Under the pieces are notes generated by a model. It saw only the letters and a list, made by a program, of their open reading frames with translations, did no database searches and was not told the DNA's origin. Of a stretch of 64,000 nt of DNA, positions 1-10,700 are shown piece by piece. This stretch comes from Maledivibacter sp. (lineage in GTDB: Bacteria; Bacillota; Clostridia; Peptostreptococcales; Caminicellaceae), in assembly GCA_025210375.1 (NCBI GenBank), contig JAOASB010000013.1:62001-126000 (forward strand). The letters run 5' to 3'. Position numbers and translations under genes: made by a program. Each line of letters opens with the position of its first letter. The stretch's first letter is position 1.

Positions 1-2880
1 TAAGGTCATGCCACCACCCTTATTAGGGTCAGCAACAAAAAATACGATAGCTGTCCAAGGTGATTCAGCACCTGCACTATCTACTGCTTTAACACGAATT
101 ACATTTTTACCAAGTGGATATGTTGCTGACTGAGATGGTCTACCTTCCCAAACATAATTAATATCATCTCCTTCGGGATCAGTTGATGTTGCTGTCACAG
201 TAACTTGGGTACTCGGTAAGACACTATTACCACTAGGAGTTCTTGTAATAATGGGTCTACTAGGTGCTTGATTTGAGACAGTAAAGGTTAATTCTACCCA
301 CTCTGAATACCCACCATATTCGTCCTTTGCTCGTATCTGAATGGTATGTGTACCAACACCATAGTAACTATCTTTTGTCGTTCCTTGAAACTCATAGATT
401 AGCGCATCATCATTAGAATCAGTGCTATTGGCGTTGATATTCACTTTGAATTTATCATTATTAGATAACCTAGTCACATCAGCCGTAACGATTGGTGTTG
501 ATGGTGGATTATTATAAATAGTAATGTCCTTTTCTGATATAAATACTCTACCTGTCGCATCTGCGACTTTAGCACTCAATGTGTAACTACCTGTGGTATT
601 AAAAGTTAACTTCCCTCCATTATCAGTAAGTGTTCCTTCTGTATATGCATCTAGTGAAACCAACTCACCTTCCTTTTTCAACGCCCATAGAATACTCATA
701 TCATTGAACTTCTGCGCACTGACTGACACACTTGTTCCAACATGAGCTGTCTGAGGAAGTGTCAATTCTATGTTAGGAATGGGATGAACTAAAATAGTTC
801 TATTGCAAGAAAAAGTTCGACCTAAGTTATCTACCATTTCTGCTGTTAATTCATATTGTCCGTCTTCTATAAAACGGATATTACCACCCTGTGCATCCAG
901 TGTACCTTCTGTAAATTCTTCTAAATTCTCAGAGTTGCCATCTTTAATAAGATGCCATTTTATAGGTAGCGTATTCGTATCTCCAGTAAGATTAAAATCA
1001 ATGATTTTATCCGTATGAGTTGCTTTGGGCAGTTCAAATTGGATATTCAGTACAGGATGTACTTTAATGCTATTTGTGGACTCAAAATCAAAAATACGTC
1101 CAGTATCATCTGTAACTTTAGCTACTATTTCATAGTCTCCCGTATTTTTAAATCGGATTGTGCCAGACTCATTATCTAACTTTCCGTCTACATAGATATC
1201 CCAGTCCTGAAAATCATGGCTATCCTTTACCATCCACTCAACTGTTAGATTTTCCATATGCTCAGTAATTGTGGAAATCGTAATGGGCGTATCCGTATGA
1301 GCATTATTAAGTAAATCAAATAAAACCTTTGGAACAGGATAGATAACGATAGATGCTGTGTTTTCAAAACGTCTATTAGTATTATCCGTAATAGTTGAGG
1401 TTAATGAATATGCGCCCTTATCCTTAAAACGTATAACACCACCTTCACTTGTAAGTTCTCCTCCAATGTAATCACTGAGAGTTACGTTTTCACCATTACG
1501 AGTGAGACTCCAAATAAGGGTTGTATCTTCTAAGGATTCAGAAGATACTACATTAAAATTAATATTTTTATCTGTATGTGCTTTGTCAAGAAGCTTAAAA
1601 CCCATATTTATGGTTGGATAAATGATAGTGGATGCTTCATGACTATAACTACGTTCTTTTTCATCAGTGCAAGTTGCTATGATGCTGTAGTTCCCTTTTT
1701 CCTTTAAAGTAATGCTACCGCCTTCATTACTAAGCATACCTTCTATAGCCGCATCCCATGCTACATTTTCGCCATCTTTGACTACCGACCATACAAGGTC
1801 AAGTTCCCCTAATTCTGTCACCTTTACATCTATTGAAATGGGTTTATCAGTATGGGAATACTCTGGTAGTTCAAAGGCAATGTTAATCACGGGTAAGACT
1901 ATTAAACTTTGAGAATAGCTTGTCGTCTTACCATTATAATTGGTCACTGTAGCAGTCAATGTATAGTTGCCTTTTTCTTTGAAAACGATGCTACCACCAT
2001 CTTTTGTGAGCCTTCCATTGATTTCTTCTGGGAGCTTAAGTTCTACACTGCCATCGCTAGTTTCTTTGGTAAGAGACCATTTTAGGGTACTGGTATTTTT
2101 GCATATTGTTGTTACCTTGATTTCTGTATCCGTATGCACCTTATCAGGCAGTTCAAAAGTTACCTGTGCTTCTGGATAATAGACATAGTCATCATCAGAA
2201 TGATTAGATGACTGTTTCTTTTTATTTTCTTCTTCCAGTTCTTTTTTAATCTTCTTCAAGGCTTCTTCTTGTCTTAATAAAAGTGCAAAAGCTTCAGCTC
2301 TTGTCGTCTCACCATCAGGACGAAAAGTACTATCAGGGTAGCCTTTTATCAAATCATATTTTGTTGCAAGATTGACAAATGCCTTATCTACTATAGCGAT
2401 CTCATCGTCATCTTTATAAGGTGTTCTATTGTTTAACTGCTTTGCTTCTTCACCTTTGTCAAATGATCGTACCATCATTTTTACAATCTCTATTCTTGTA
2501 ATTGGCTCATTAGGCATAAAAACATCGGCATAGTCTGATGGATCAAGAATGCCGATATCAATAAGTATTTCAATGTTTTTCTGTGACCAATGGTTTTCGA
2601 TATCTTTAAATATAGAGACTTCATCTTTAACATAATGCTCTTTACTCTCTGTCTGCCTAACCAAGAGTGCTGCAAATTCCCCTCTTGTAATTATTTGGTC
2701 TGGTCGAGCTGTTCTGTCAGGAAATCCTGACACAATCCCTTTTTCCATAAGCTGAGTAATAATTTGCTCTGCCCAATGCCCTTCTATATCAGAAAATGTT
2801 AGTTTCTCAGCATAGCTACTCCCAAGTGAGAGTAGCAGCATTAATATCAATATATAAATCATATTCATTTTATTCTTCAT
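1..2880 (-). CDS. S-layer-homology surface protein with Ig-like repeats (3' end outside window)
   Basis: Starts at an ATG at 2880 behind an AGGAAAGG ribosome site and stays open for 960 codons to the window edge, so the C-terminus is missing. The protein has a signal peptide (about residues 1-24), then three SLH domains (about 25-210) with typical motifs such as DIEGHWAE and GFPDRT. A charged linker follows, then six tandem repeats of about 90 residues, each with a (H)TDxxI motif near its start and an EGxLxxxGGxIxFKxxGxY core. At least two further Ig/cadherin-like domains follow. SLH domains normally anchor proteins to secondary cell-wall polymer, so this is a cell-surface protein. It lies 40 nt downstream of the DUF6133 gene and is probably co-transcribed with the conjugation genes. 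A mating or adhesion role is inferred, not shown. Confidence 0.88.
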   Translation of the reverse strand, partial: MKNKMNMIYILILMLLLSLGSSYAEKLTFSDIEGHWAEQIITQLMEKGIVSGFPDRTARPDQIITRGEFAALLVRQTESKEHYVKDEVSIFKDIENHWSQKNIEILIDIGILDPSDYADVFMPNEPITRIEIVKMMVRSFDKGEEAKQLNNRTPYKDDDEIAIVDKAFVNLATKYDLIKGYPDSTFRPDGETTRAEAFALLLRQEEALKKIKKELEEENKKKQSSNHSDDDYVYYPEAQVTFELPDKVHTDTEIKVTTICKNTSTLKWSLTKETSDGSVELKLPEEINGRLTKDGGSIVFKEKGNYTLTATVTNYNGKTTSYSQSLIVLPVINIAFELPEYSHTDKPISIDVKVTELGELDLVWSVVKDGENVAWDAAIEGMLSNEGGSITLKEKGNYSIIATCTDEKERSYSHEASTIIYPTINMGFKLLDKAHTDKNINFNVVSSESLEDTTLIWSLTRNGENVTLSDYIGGELTSEGGVIRFKDKGAYSLTSTITDNTNRRFENTASIVIYPVPKVLFDLLNNAHTDTPITISTITEHMENLTVEWMVKDSHDFQDWDIYVDGKLDNESGTIRFKNTGDYEIVAKVTDDTGRIFDFESTNSIKVHPVLNIQFELPKATHTDKIIDFNLTGDTNTLPIKWHLIKDGNSENLEEFTEGTLDAQGGNIRFIEDGQYELTAEMVDNLGRTFSCNRTILVHPIPNIELTLPQTAHVGTSVSVSAQKFNDMSILWALKKEGELVSLDAYTEGTLTDNGGKLTFNTTGSYTLSAKVADATGRVFISEKDITIYNNPPSTPIVTADVTRLSNNDKFKVNINANSTDSNDDALIYEFQGTTKDSYYGVGTHTIQIRAKDEYGGYSEWVELTFTVSNQAPSRPIITRTPSGNSVLPSTQVTVTATSTDPEGDDINYVWEGRPSQSATYPLGKNVIRVKAVDSAGAESPWTAIVFFVADPNKGGGMTL

Positions 2881-2920
2881 AATCTACCTTTCCTTTCGTA
2901 TAATTTTTATGGACTACTGC

Positions 2921-3139
2921 TTAACCATTAAAATTGAACATTTCAATAATTCTTTGTTTAAGCTGTGGTAGTACTACATCGCCGATTAATGCATATAGAC
3001 CTGCAAGTAATAACGCACCTAATACGACACTTATTAGAACGGTAATTGCTGTATTTAATGCACCTTCACCTTTCTTATCTGCTAATACCATTTTCCCTCT
3101 TAATACTAAATTCATGATTTTCCATTGTAATTTTTTCAT
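2921..3139 (-). CDS. small membrane protein, DUF6133-like
   Basis: 72 residues: a basic N-terminus, an ADKKGEG motif near residue 20, one hydrophobic segment (about 30-55) and a C-terminus LKQRIIEMFNFNG. This matches my recollection of DUF6133, small single-pass proteins encoded beside VirD4 in Clostridia conjugative elements, whose function is unknown. A good AGGAGA-type ribosome site precedes the ATG. It lies between the pilin-like gene and the surface-protein gene on the same strand. A structural or assembly role in the conjugation machinery is inference from neighbourhood only. Confidence 0.75.
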   Translation of the reverse strand: MKKLQWKIMNLVLRGKMVLADKKGEGALNTAITVLISVVLGALLLAGLYALIGDVVLPQLKQRIIEMFNFNG

Positions 3140-3226
3140 TATAATTTCTCTCCTTTTGATTGATATTTTGTATCTAAAAGCATTTGCTTTTAAATCAGTT
3201 TTAATTGATTTGATGCTACTTATTAA

Positions 3227-3559
3227 CTATTGATAGTAGCCAACAATTAGATTGATAATGGCACTACCAAGGACTGCCCCAATGACAGATATAATCGCTG
3301 TCATAATACGATTGTTCCAACGCTTTTGATCTTGCTCATCTGCCCCACTTCTTCTGATAAAGAAGTAGATAACAAGTAGACCTCCAACAATAGGAGCAAG
3401 TATCATTAACCATGTAGTTGCGTCCCTGATAAGAGCTTCTGTACCTTTAGCGATTTTACTGTCTCCCACTGGACCACCTGTAGCAAATACAGGGGTACTA
3501 AAAAACAGCACTTGCATCATCACAAGCACTGCTAATCCTTTACTTTTAATTTTATCCAT
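3227..3559 (-). CDS. VirB2/TrbC-like pilin or conjugation membrane protein
   Basis: 110 residues with a cleavable-looking signal (hydrophobic stretch ending TPVFATG near residue 28) and two further hydrophobic segments (about 50-70 and 87-106) separated by a short basic/acidic loop. This signal-plus-two-helix layout is that of VirB2/TrbC-type pilins. The gene ends 3 nt before the VirD4 gene begins in transcription order, which supports a type IV secretion role. Small membrane proteins are hard to assign by eye, so pilin is the best guess and a generic conjugation membrane protein is the alternative. Confidence 0.6.
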   Translation of the reverse strand: MDKIKSKGLAVLVMMQVLFFSTPVFATGGPVGDSKIAKGTEALIRDATTWLMILAPIVGGLLVIYFFIRRSGADEQDQKRWNNRIMTAIISVIGAVLGSAIINLIVGYYQ

Positions 3560-3562
3560 GAA

Positions 3563-5692
3563 CTAATTTCCTCCCATCTGTGCATACATGACATTTTGAT
3601 TGCTACTTTTAGCAGTCGATTTTTTTAACTGGTCTTTGTGAAACTCCCATATATTCCATAGATCAATGGTGTTTACGCCTTGCCTTTCTTCTCGCTCCCT
3701 CTCACGATATTGTCGAATTTTTCGGTTATGTTCTTTGTTCCCAAGTCCAAAGAGTTTATTGAACTGCCATTTACCTAAGTCAGGTATGGTCATCATGGCA
3801 GGATGGGTACGAGAAGTCACTAGAGCATAGGGACGATTAATCAGTTTTATTTCATCTGTTGTGAGTAATGCCCTATGAGTAAGATTAGTCGAATGAGATG
3901 TAGATGGTGTGGTATATTTTCCATGAGAACTGCTAAGGGAATAGGTTGATACCGTATAGTTCCCTAACTTCTTGGATATTTCTTCGAGTGTACCAACATC
4001 ATCTGCCTGTAAATAAATCCATGTCTCACAGTTACTCTTAATGGTTTGAGCAACGTCCTTGTTATAGATTTCATCTAATTGGGCAAAGGCTTGGATGAAT
4101 AAAGAAAACCTTATACCACGCCCACCACCTACGGTTAACTTATTGGCAAAGTCAGGTATCTGTGTGAAGTTACCAAACTCATCTAATAAAAGGTTCACTC
4201 GATTAAGTAATCGTCCTCCTCGATCATCTGCTACTTTTACAAGTGCCATATAACACTGATTAACAAAGAGACTGGCTAAACTATAATAGGTTTTTTTCTC
4301 ATCAGGTAAGATAATAAACAGTGCTGTTTTCTTATTACTGATATCCCTTGGGTTAAAATCACTTTCATTGGTCATTGACCATATAAGAGGATTAGTAAAA
4401 AGTCGTAAATTAGTAAGATCTGCCGTAAAGAAACTTCCCTTCGTTTTAGATGGTGCAACCTCTGAGATAGCAAGTAACCCTCTTGCAGGATGGGTACTTG
4501 GAATGGTATTCAAATAATCTTGAAGTGGCATTTTGCCATTAACCGTTTTGCACATTTCAGATATAAAAAAGTAAACATTGCTTAGGTTCTGATATTTACG
4601 GTTATGTGCGCCATCATTGATTCTGTTATCATAAACCACTGCCATAATAGCAGCGGCGATGATACTGGCTTCACCATTCGACCATATCTTTTCATTGTGA
4701 CTTTCTTCTGGTACAAGTGCTTGCGTTAAATCCCATGTGGCTTCAATGGCTCTTGGGATATTGTCTTCATCAATGGCATCAATAATCGGCTGTAGGAAGT
4801 TATACCGCTGAGACTTAAGTGGATTTTTAAAATCAAGAGCATAAACTTCATAGCCTAAGTTTCTAAGATAAGGTGCTGTGTAAGTAAAGAGTTCTGATTT
4901 AGGGTCACTAATAACCATACTCTCTCCTGCAAGCCCTAAAAGACCGATACTTTCTAAAACAATGCACCGTGTTTTACCACTTCTAGTTGCCCCAATGCAT
5001 AATGTATGAATATCATCATCAATATAATAAACAAGCTCTTTACGCCCCTCCCTCTTCATGCCAATGACCACACCACCAGTAGCTACCTTTTGATTTTCTT
5101 TGGGTTGCGTATTTTCTTTTGATGTGGCATATATCCTCTGGTTTTCTTCAAGGATTTGATCTTCGAGATTTTTAATTGTTTCTTCTTGTTCATCACATTG
5201 AACATCTTGCTTTTCTTCTTGGGATAATGCTTCATCTTTTAGTTCTCCCTTCTTCATAGCACTTACTTCTGTTTGACTTTGTTTTTTAAGTGATTTGATG
5301 GTATCGTCGTCTTTCTCTAGCACCACGGATTTAAAGTGATTGTCCCTCTCTTTATCTGTTAGCCACCTTGCTGAACCAAATTGTCGTTGTCCTGCTGATA
5401 CTGGTGTTTTTATGAGTGGTGTTATTTCTACAAGTTCACTGTGATAGGGTCGATCATTTAGCAAGTAATAAAAAATAGCCCCTAATAGAATCACTCCATT
5501 AAAGGCTAAAAATAAGAGCAGATGTTGTTTATCACTTATCATACTCCCTACAATGGTACTTAATTTAAACCATTGAACGTACCCAATTTCTCTTTTTAAT
5601 AGAAAATGAATATTGGTGGTAAACAGAAGGTTCACACCTGTCCCTAATATGAATATACCTACACTCAGATACAACTTTAGCTTTTTATCCAT
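3563..5692 (-). CDS. virD4: VirD4/TraG-type conjugal coupling ATPase
   Basis: 709 residues. Two N-terminal transmembrane segments (about 8-28 and 57-77) are followed by a charged, coiled-coil-prone linker (about 120-205) and then the ATPase domain. Walker A is GATRSGKT near 234-241. Walker B is LLLDEFGNF near 500, followed by the usual GGGRGIRFSLFIQAFAQL segment. Coupling proteins of this family bring the relaxase-DNA complex to the type IV secretion channel at the inner membrane and power DNA transfer. The gene lies downstream of mobC-relaxase and upstream of pilin-like and DUF6133 genes, the order seen in Tn1549/CTn-type elements of Firmicutes. The charged insertion between membrane region and ATPase core is longer than usual. 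Confidence 0.93.
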   Translation of the reverse strand: MDKKLKLYLSVGIFILGTGVNLLFTTNIHFLLKREIGYVQWFKLSTIVGSMISDKQHLLLFLAFNGVILLGAIFYYLLNDRPYHSELVEITPLIKTPVSAGQRQFGSARWLTDKERDNHFKSVVLEKDDDTIKSLKKQSQTEVSAMKKGELKDEALSQEEKQDVQCDEQEETIKNLEDQILEENQRIYATSKENTQPKENQKVATGGVVIGMKREGRKELVYYIDDDIHTLCIGATRSGKTRCIVLESIGLLGLAGESMVISDPKSELFTYTAPYLRNLGYEVYALDFKNPLKSQRYNFLQPIIDAIDEDNIPRAIEATWDLTQALVPEESHNEKIWSNGEASIIAAAIMAVVYDNRINDGAHNRKYQNLSNVYFFISEMCKTVNGKMPLQDYLNTIPSTHPARGLLAISEVAPSKTKGSFFTADLTNLRLFTNPLIWSMTNESDFNPRDISNKKTALFIILPDEKKTYYSLASLFVNQCYMALVKVADDRGGRLLNRVNLLLDEFGNFTQIPDFANKLTVGGGRGIRFSLFIQAFAQLDEIYNKDVAQTIKSNCETWIYLQADDVGTLEEISKKLGNYTVSTYSLSSSHGKYTTPSTSHSTNLTHRALLTTDEIKLINRPYALVTSRTHPAMMTIPDLGKWQFNKLFGLGNKEHNRKIRQYREREREERQGVNTIDLWNIWEFHKDQLKKSTAKSSNQNVMYAQMGGN

Positions 5693-5854
5693 TCACTGCA
5701 TCACCTCTTTTCACACATTTTCTAATCATGCAATAATACTTGATATGTTGATTCCCCTCCTCATCTTTTCTTTTCATCTTATGCAGCAAATACATACAGT
5801 TATCGCATTTGCAATTATCATTGGTAAATGTAATACCTATAATCGCCACCTCCC

Positions 5855-6811
5855 TTACATCTCATGACCACTTTCTTTTTCCCAGTTAAGTCCTGTATTT
5901 TGTTTGGCATTTAAAATATCATCTGCCCTTGATGCATTCTCCATCTGACTTAATGGATAAGTATTTTTATGATCCATACCGCCATCCATTTCAAAGAGTT
6001 TTATGGCAGACAATAAGCCCTCAAACTTTGCCTTTGATACTTGCTTGTCTAACTTGACAGCATTTACTTCAAAGCGTTGTTCGAGGGCTTCTTTAGTAAA
6101 CCTCTCTGGTGGATACAGTTTTCTATTTCTGCATTTCTTCCCATCTATGTTGGTAAAGGTAATGTACTTTCTATTATCTGACCATTCAGTTTCATAGCCT
6201 AACCGCTTCAGTTTATCAATAAAATCTTCTCTTGACGTGGCATACCTTTTAGCTTCGCTCACAGCTAAGAACAGTTCATGTTTCCAACTGTGTCCCTTTC
6301 CCTTGGTACGATATTCACCACGATTGATGTGGCTACCTTTCTTACCGTGAGTTACAATCAAATCATAGCGTCTACAGATTTCATCTGAATAATCTTTAAG
6401 TTCCTGTAAATCTTCTTTGCTCATTTTCCACTTCATGCCTGTATAGCTGTTGACCGTGTTCAGAATAAAATGGGTGTGAAGATGTGACTTATCTGTATGC
6501 GTTGCATAGACTATTTGAAATCCTTTGAATTTATCCATTAACAATAATTCATCAGCAATAGCTTTAGCTGTTTCTGGTGATATGGCTTCACGATTAGAAA
6601 AGGACTGAATGAAGTGAATATATTGTCTACCTGTTTCTTTATTATAATGTCTTTTGGTCATGACAAACTCATTAAAGGCATTATCAACATCACAGTTAAA
6701 ACCACCATATAGACCAAAGGCTGTTTTATCATTACGAAGAATATAGTCTATGGCTCTTCTTAATCCTGTATACGTTTTGTTCCTTCCGTTAATGAATTCA
6801 ATAATTGCCAT
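5855..6811 (-). CDS. mobA: MOBP-type relaxase (MobA/VirD2 family)
   Basis: 318 residues. The relaxase signature is clear: a candidate catalytic tyrosine Y23 in AIDYI, an HFIQSF motif, and the metal-binding histidine cluster H105, H110, H112, H114 in THTDKSHLHTHFILN. Such enzymes nick oriT and stay covalently bound to the 5' end during transfer. The gene overlaps the 3' end of mobC by 52 nt, so the two are translationally linked, and virD4 follows. A paralogue of identical length lies at 38122-39078. This copy is taken as the relaxase of the large ICE because it sits with the coupling protein. Confidence 0.92.
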   Translation of the reverse strand: MAIIEFINGRNKTYTGLRRAIDYILRNDKTAFGLYGGFNCDVDNAFNEFVMTKRHYNKETGRQYIHFIQSFSNREAISPETAKAIADELLLMDKFKGFQIVYATHTDKSHLHTHFILNTVNSYTGMKWKMSKEDLQELKDYSDEICRRYDLIVTHGKKGSHINRGEYRTKGKGHSWKHELFLAVSEAKRYATSREDFIDKLKRLGYETEWSDNRKYITFTNIDGKKCRNRKLYPPERFTKEALEQRFEVNAVKLDKQVSKAKFEGLLSAIKLFEMDGGMDHKNTYPLSQMENASRADDILNAKQNTGLNWEKESGHEM

Positions 6812-7089
6812 ATCTCATGTATCTCCTTTTTGATGGGCTGTACATCAATAGTTGTTAGCTTTCCTTGATGTGCCAAGATCAGGGCTTGATTTAAATTGCT
6901 CCCTAACTTAGATAATTGGTGAGTATGCTCCTTTAAGCCTTCATAAATAACAATATCCCTCTCAAGGGCTTGGAGGGATACATACTGGCTCATATTCATT
7001 TTGGCTTTCTTGGCTTTTCTTTCAATCTGTCGATACTCGGTATCGGTTACTCTTAGTCCAATAAATCGTTCTTTTTTTATGGTCATCAC
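6760..7089 (-). CDS. mobC: relaxosome accessory protein MobC
   Basis: 109 residues. The N-terminus (FIGLRVTDTEYRQIERKAKK) is a ribbon-helix-helix-like DNA-binding segment, and the C-terminal half carries the MobC signature LSKLGSNLNQALILAHQGK. MobC proteins bind oriT and help the relaxase open the DNA. The gene overlaps the relaxase start by 52 nt and lies about 440 nt from the hairpin-rich oriT candidate. It has a closely similar counterpart at 39036-39347. Confidence 0.9.
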   Translation of the reverse strand: MMTIKKERFIGLRVTDTEYRQIERKAKKAKMNMSQYVSLQALERDIVIYEGLKEHTHQLSKLGSNLNQALILAHQGKLTTIDVQPIKKEIHEIWQLLNSLTEGTKRIQD

Positions 7090-7127
7090 TCCTCACTAAA
7101 TACAAAAAACTAGCGGCATCATAACCA

Positions 7128-7448
7128 CTAGCATTCATTGTTTTGTTCATTTAATTTTTTCATGATTCTCATACCATCAACTTGACCCTGTAAATAGATT
7201 TGATTGCCTTCCAGTATGATAAGAGCAGAATAGATTTCAATAAATTGTTCTATTAAATTCTGCTCTGGCTTCTGCAATTTCTTTGAAAGGGTTTCTATCT
7301 TGTCGTGTAGCTGTCCAAATTCTTTACGTAAAATGGAGTATTCTACACTATGTTCCCTTAATTTCTTTAAAACTTCTTCTCTATATTCAGTAGAGAACTG
7401 TTCTAAGCTTTCATAGAATAACTCTTCACTTACAAAACCACGCATCAC
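7128..7448 (-). CDS. coiled-coil protein of unknown function in the mob operon
   Basis: 106 residues, highly charged and helical. It has a heptad-like stretch from about 25 to 75 and no recognisable catalytic motif. It is the first gene after the oriT candidate and lies 38 nt upstream of mobC on the same strand, behind an AGGGAGG-type ribosome site. Position and composition would fit an oriT-binding or relaxosome accessory protein, but I do not recognise the family and assign no function. Confidence 0.6.
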   Translation of the reverse strand: MMRGFVSEELFYESLEQFSTEYREEVLKKLREHSVEYSILRKEFGQLHDKIETLSKKLQKPEQNLIEQFIEIYSALIILEGNQIYLQGQVDGMRIMKKLNEQNNEC

Positions 7449-7530
7449 ATTCCCTCCCTAAGTATGATTAAGACCATTTTAATTCTTAACCTTACTAGAA
7501 GTCTAGTTATGGTAGGAAATATTTGTGGGT

Positions 7531-7638
7531 TTGGGCAACGCCCAATCTTAAGGGGACTGGGGATATCCCCAGCAAGCAACTTTGTTTAACAAAGTGGAAG
7601 CTTGCCCGCAGGAAGGCAAAGCCTTCCGAGGATTGCGG
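7531..7638. other. oriT: candidate origin of transfer (oriT) of the ICE: four consecutive hairpins
   Basis: A GC-rich island in AT-rich DNA with four successive perfect inverted repeats: TTGGGC/GCCCAA with a 3-nt loop (7531-7545); the 14-bp palindrome at 7558-7571 centred on GATATC; GCAAGC/GCTTGC (7572-7605) enclosing ACTTTGT/ACAAAGT; and CCGCA/TGCGG (7606-7638) enclosing GGAAGGC/GCCTTCC with an AAA loop. The island lies upstream of mobC and the relaxase and contains no credible gene. Arrays of inverted repeats beside mobC are typical of oriT regions. The nick site cannot be read by eye. Confidence 0.65.
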
Positions 7639-7706
7639 TTTTGTGGGATATTGGAAAGTAAACAATGAGTATCATTCACTTCTCCCAATGTTATTTCATC
7701 ACATAA

Positions 7707-10700
7707 CTATTGAACAATTAAGTTAGATCTTCTCATATATGAATTTAATTCTTCAATATTGCGATTGAATATTTTACTCATTAAATACTCTTCTCTTCTA
7801 ACAATATTAGTTCCCAGTTTTGGTATTGGTAATACCGCTCTAAAACCATCCACCCACACTAAACTAAAACGCCTTCTTATATTCCCATCAACAAATAATT
7901 TGTAATCATATCTATAGGCTGATTTATCTGGATGACATGTAGCCCAATCTTCTTGAAATGCTTCTCTTTCATCATAATCATTCCAACTTATCTTGATATT
8001 CGGATTTAAATTAGATATTGCTTCGTTTTGGGACTCATCAACATTCCACTCACCACGAATAGCCTCGATGATATTACCCTCTTTCTCATAGACATAATTT
8101 GAATTACTAATCAACAACTCACTAAATTTAATTAAATGCTCTATATAATGAATTCCCTCATTCATTTCTCCAATTATAAAAAATACACGTATCATATTAT
8201 ATATTCCATATGTACCACCTTGATTAATGATGTACTGAACTATTGCTTCTCTCGTTTCTTCTTTTTCATAAAGAACAGCGGTAGGAAAATGACAATATTG
8301 CACAAACTCATTACCAAAGTATGATGGATAATTCATTTTGCTAAATGTATCATATAATTTAGTCAGTTTGCTATCTAAGCTGTATTCTATTTCTACTAAA
8401 TCACGCCAAAATTGAATAGATTTATAGGGCGCATCATTAACTCTACAAGCATAATATTCTTCTATATTCTCAATGTTAATACAATCCATATCATACTCAA
8501 ATATTTCTCCATCACTATAGGGAGAATAAGCAGATACATTATATAGATATCGTTGTAAAAATTCACTCTCAATGTTACATTTTTCTATAACCCACTTAAG
8601 ATGTTCCATTGAACCAGCATTATCTGAGGTTTTATTTATTGTTTCTAAAACGTTATATAGTTGATGACATTTCTTCTCCATTATATCGGCATCGTACCAG
8701 AAGCTTTGATGAGCAAGATACAAACACTCCGGTAATGCTCTACTCACTAATTGCTCTGCTCTGTAAGCTGGTCTTACCATACTATTATCTATACCGTAAA
8801 TCAGCAATTCATATTTTTTATCAATATCAACACTATCATACATAACTGCTAATTGAAATATAGATTCGCTCTGACTATTATATTCATCAATATCGTCTCT
8901 TAAGGTGTCTTTTAGAATTTTATCTAACAATCCTTTATTTGCAACCTTTTCAAATAGATTCTTATTAGATTTATAAATTGTAAACAACACTGTTTGTATA
9001 TATATAATGCTCTCGTAATTCAAGAGTTCTCTCAGAAATTTTTTCACCTGCAAAGGATCAAAATTAAGCTTTGAAATAAAAACCCCTAACATATGAGAAT
9101 GGTAATATCTTAACCATCCATTATAGATAAAATTATATGGCTTAATTACTTCCAACCACTCATCTAATATTTTTCTTGTATCATGATAATTATTATAAGC
9201 GATTCTAGTGATCTCCACTCCTAACTCAAACTCGCTTAATTTGTATCTACAATTATCTTTTTGTAGAATTGCTAAAAGTATATGTAACTCAATATGTCTT
9301 GACCATGATGGATAATTTCTTTGGTTCGCTTCATTAAATGCTTTCTTCAATTTTTCCTGATATTTATCTTCATCACTTAAAAGAGTATATATTGCTAATG
9401 TATTAGTGTAATATTTTTCGTCCTTATCCTCAATTCTATAAATTAGTTTTTCTCTAAATTCAATAGCTTCATCTGTTTTTTGTAACAAGATATTAATATA
9501 TTGATGTTCTACTAAGTTATAGGATAATACTTCTAACATGTATATATCCATATTCTCAACTAAAGTAGACAAATACTTCAACTCAAATTCCAAAGACGTT
9601 CTGATGAAGGAATGTTCTAGTTTATTATCATTTGCAACATAATCCATGTGTTTTACATTACTATCAGTTAACTTGGACTCACTTAATAACTTCTTGTAAA
9701 TATCATTCATGCCTTCATTTTTAATATTATATAGATAGTAACAAAGTCTCCCAATATTTTCATGATTTACTTTGACTGTTTCTATTGAAAACTTTTGCTT
9801 TACAAAAGGACTTATATCAACACCATTAGTTCTATGATATACCTCTGCGAAATCAGGAAAATTCTCTTCGGTTATAGCATCTCCAATATTCAAATTATCA
9901 TTGCTTAGTAAAAACTCCAATTCTTGTTCCTTGTATGTTGATAATAAATATAAAAATGTATTAGAATACGAATAATGCGGCTCTACATACATATATGATT
10001 TATTTCGTCCAATCAAATCATCTCTATATTCTTTTGAGATATAATACGAACCTAAATACCCTTCTAAGAGCCTTAACGATAAACATTTATAAGTATTTCT
10101 ATTTAATTCTGATCTTTTTAGACTTGTCCTTAGGAAAATATTTATCATGAAATCTCGATTAGAAAAGAGTTTTAATTCTCTTAATATTTCTGGTCTATCA
10201 TAATATTCTTTTTCTATTTTCTGATACAAAAAGAATTCTTGGAATCTCTTATGTCTAAACGACATATTCGTTTTTGTACCTTCATAATAACTTGCTTCAA
10301 AAAACAAATCTGTCAATGCTTCAATAATTGTATTAATATCACTAGGCGATTTCACCCCAAAGTTTTGCTTAATTATTTCTTGAGCTTTATCTAATGAAAT
10401 AGAATATGAGAGCTTCTTTTGCATTTGAAAAGATATTTCTTGGCATATTTCACATATTTTTTCTTGCTTAGGTTGTAGTAAAGAAAGTTCCCTAAGTTTT
10501 GAATAAGTTCTTATCCAATAAAATATAGCTAATTCAATAATTTCTATTTTGCTTGTTGTAAAATCTACATCTTCTATATTTTCCCACAAAATATTAGCTG
10601 AGAATATATCATCTATTTCACTTATCAGTTTTCCATTTTCAAGATTCTTCAGTTTTTTCTTTTTAATATCATTATTCTTTGAATCAAAGTACTTTTCTAT

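Noticed and set aside
803-2179. Plus-strand reading frames opposite the SLH/Ig-repeat gene
   Set aside because: They lie opposite a continuous, motif-rich minus-strand gene, have Ser/Pro-rich shadow composition and lack ribosome sites.
7523-7726. A 67-codon plus-strand reading frame over the oriT candidate
   Set aside because: It is made of the inverted repeats themselves, has no ribosome site and ends inside the NACHT gene.
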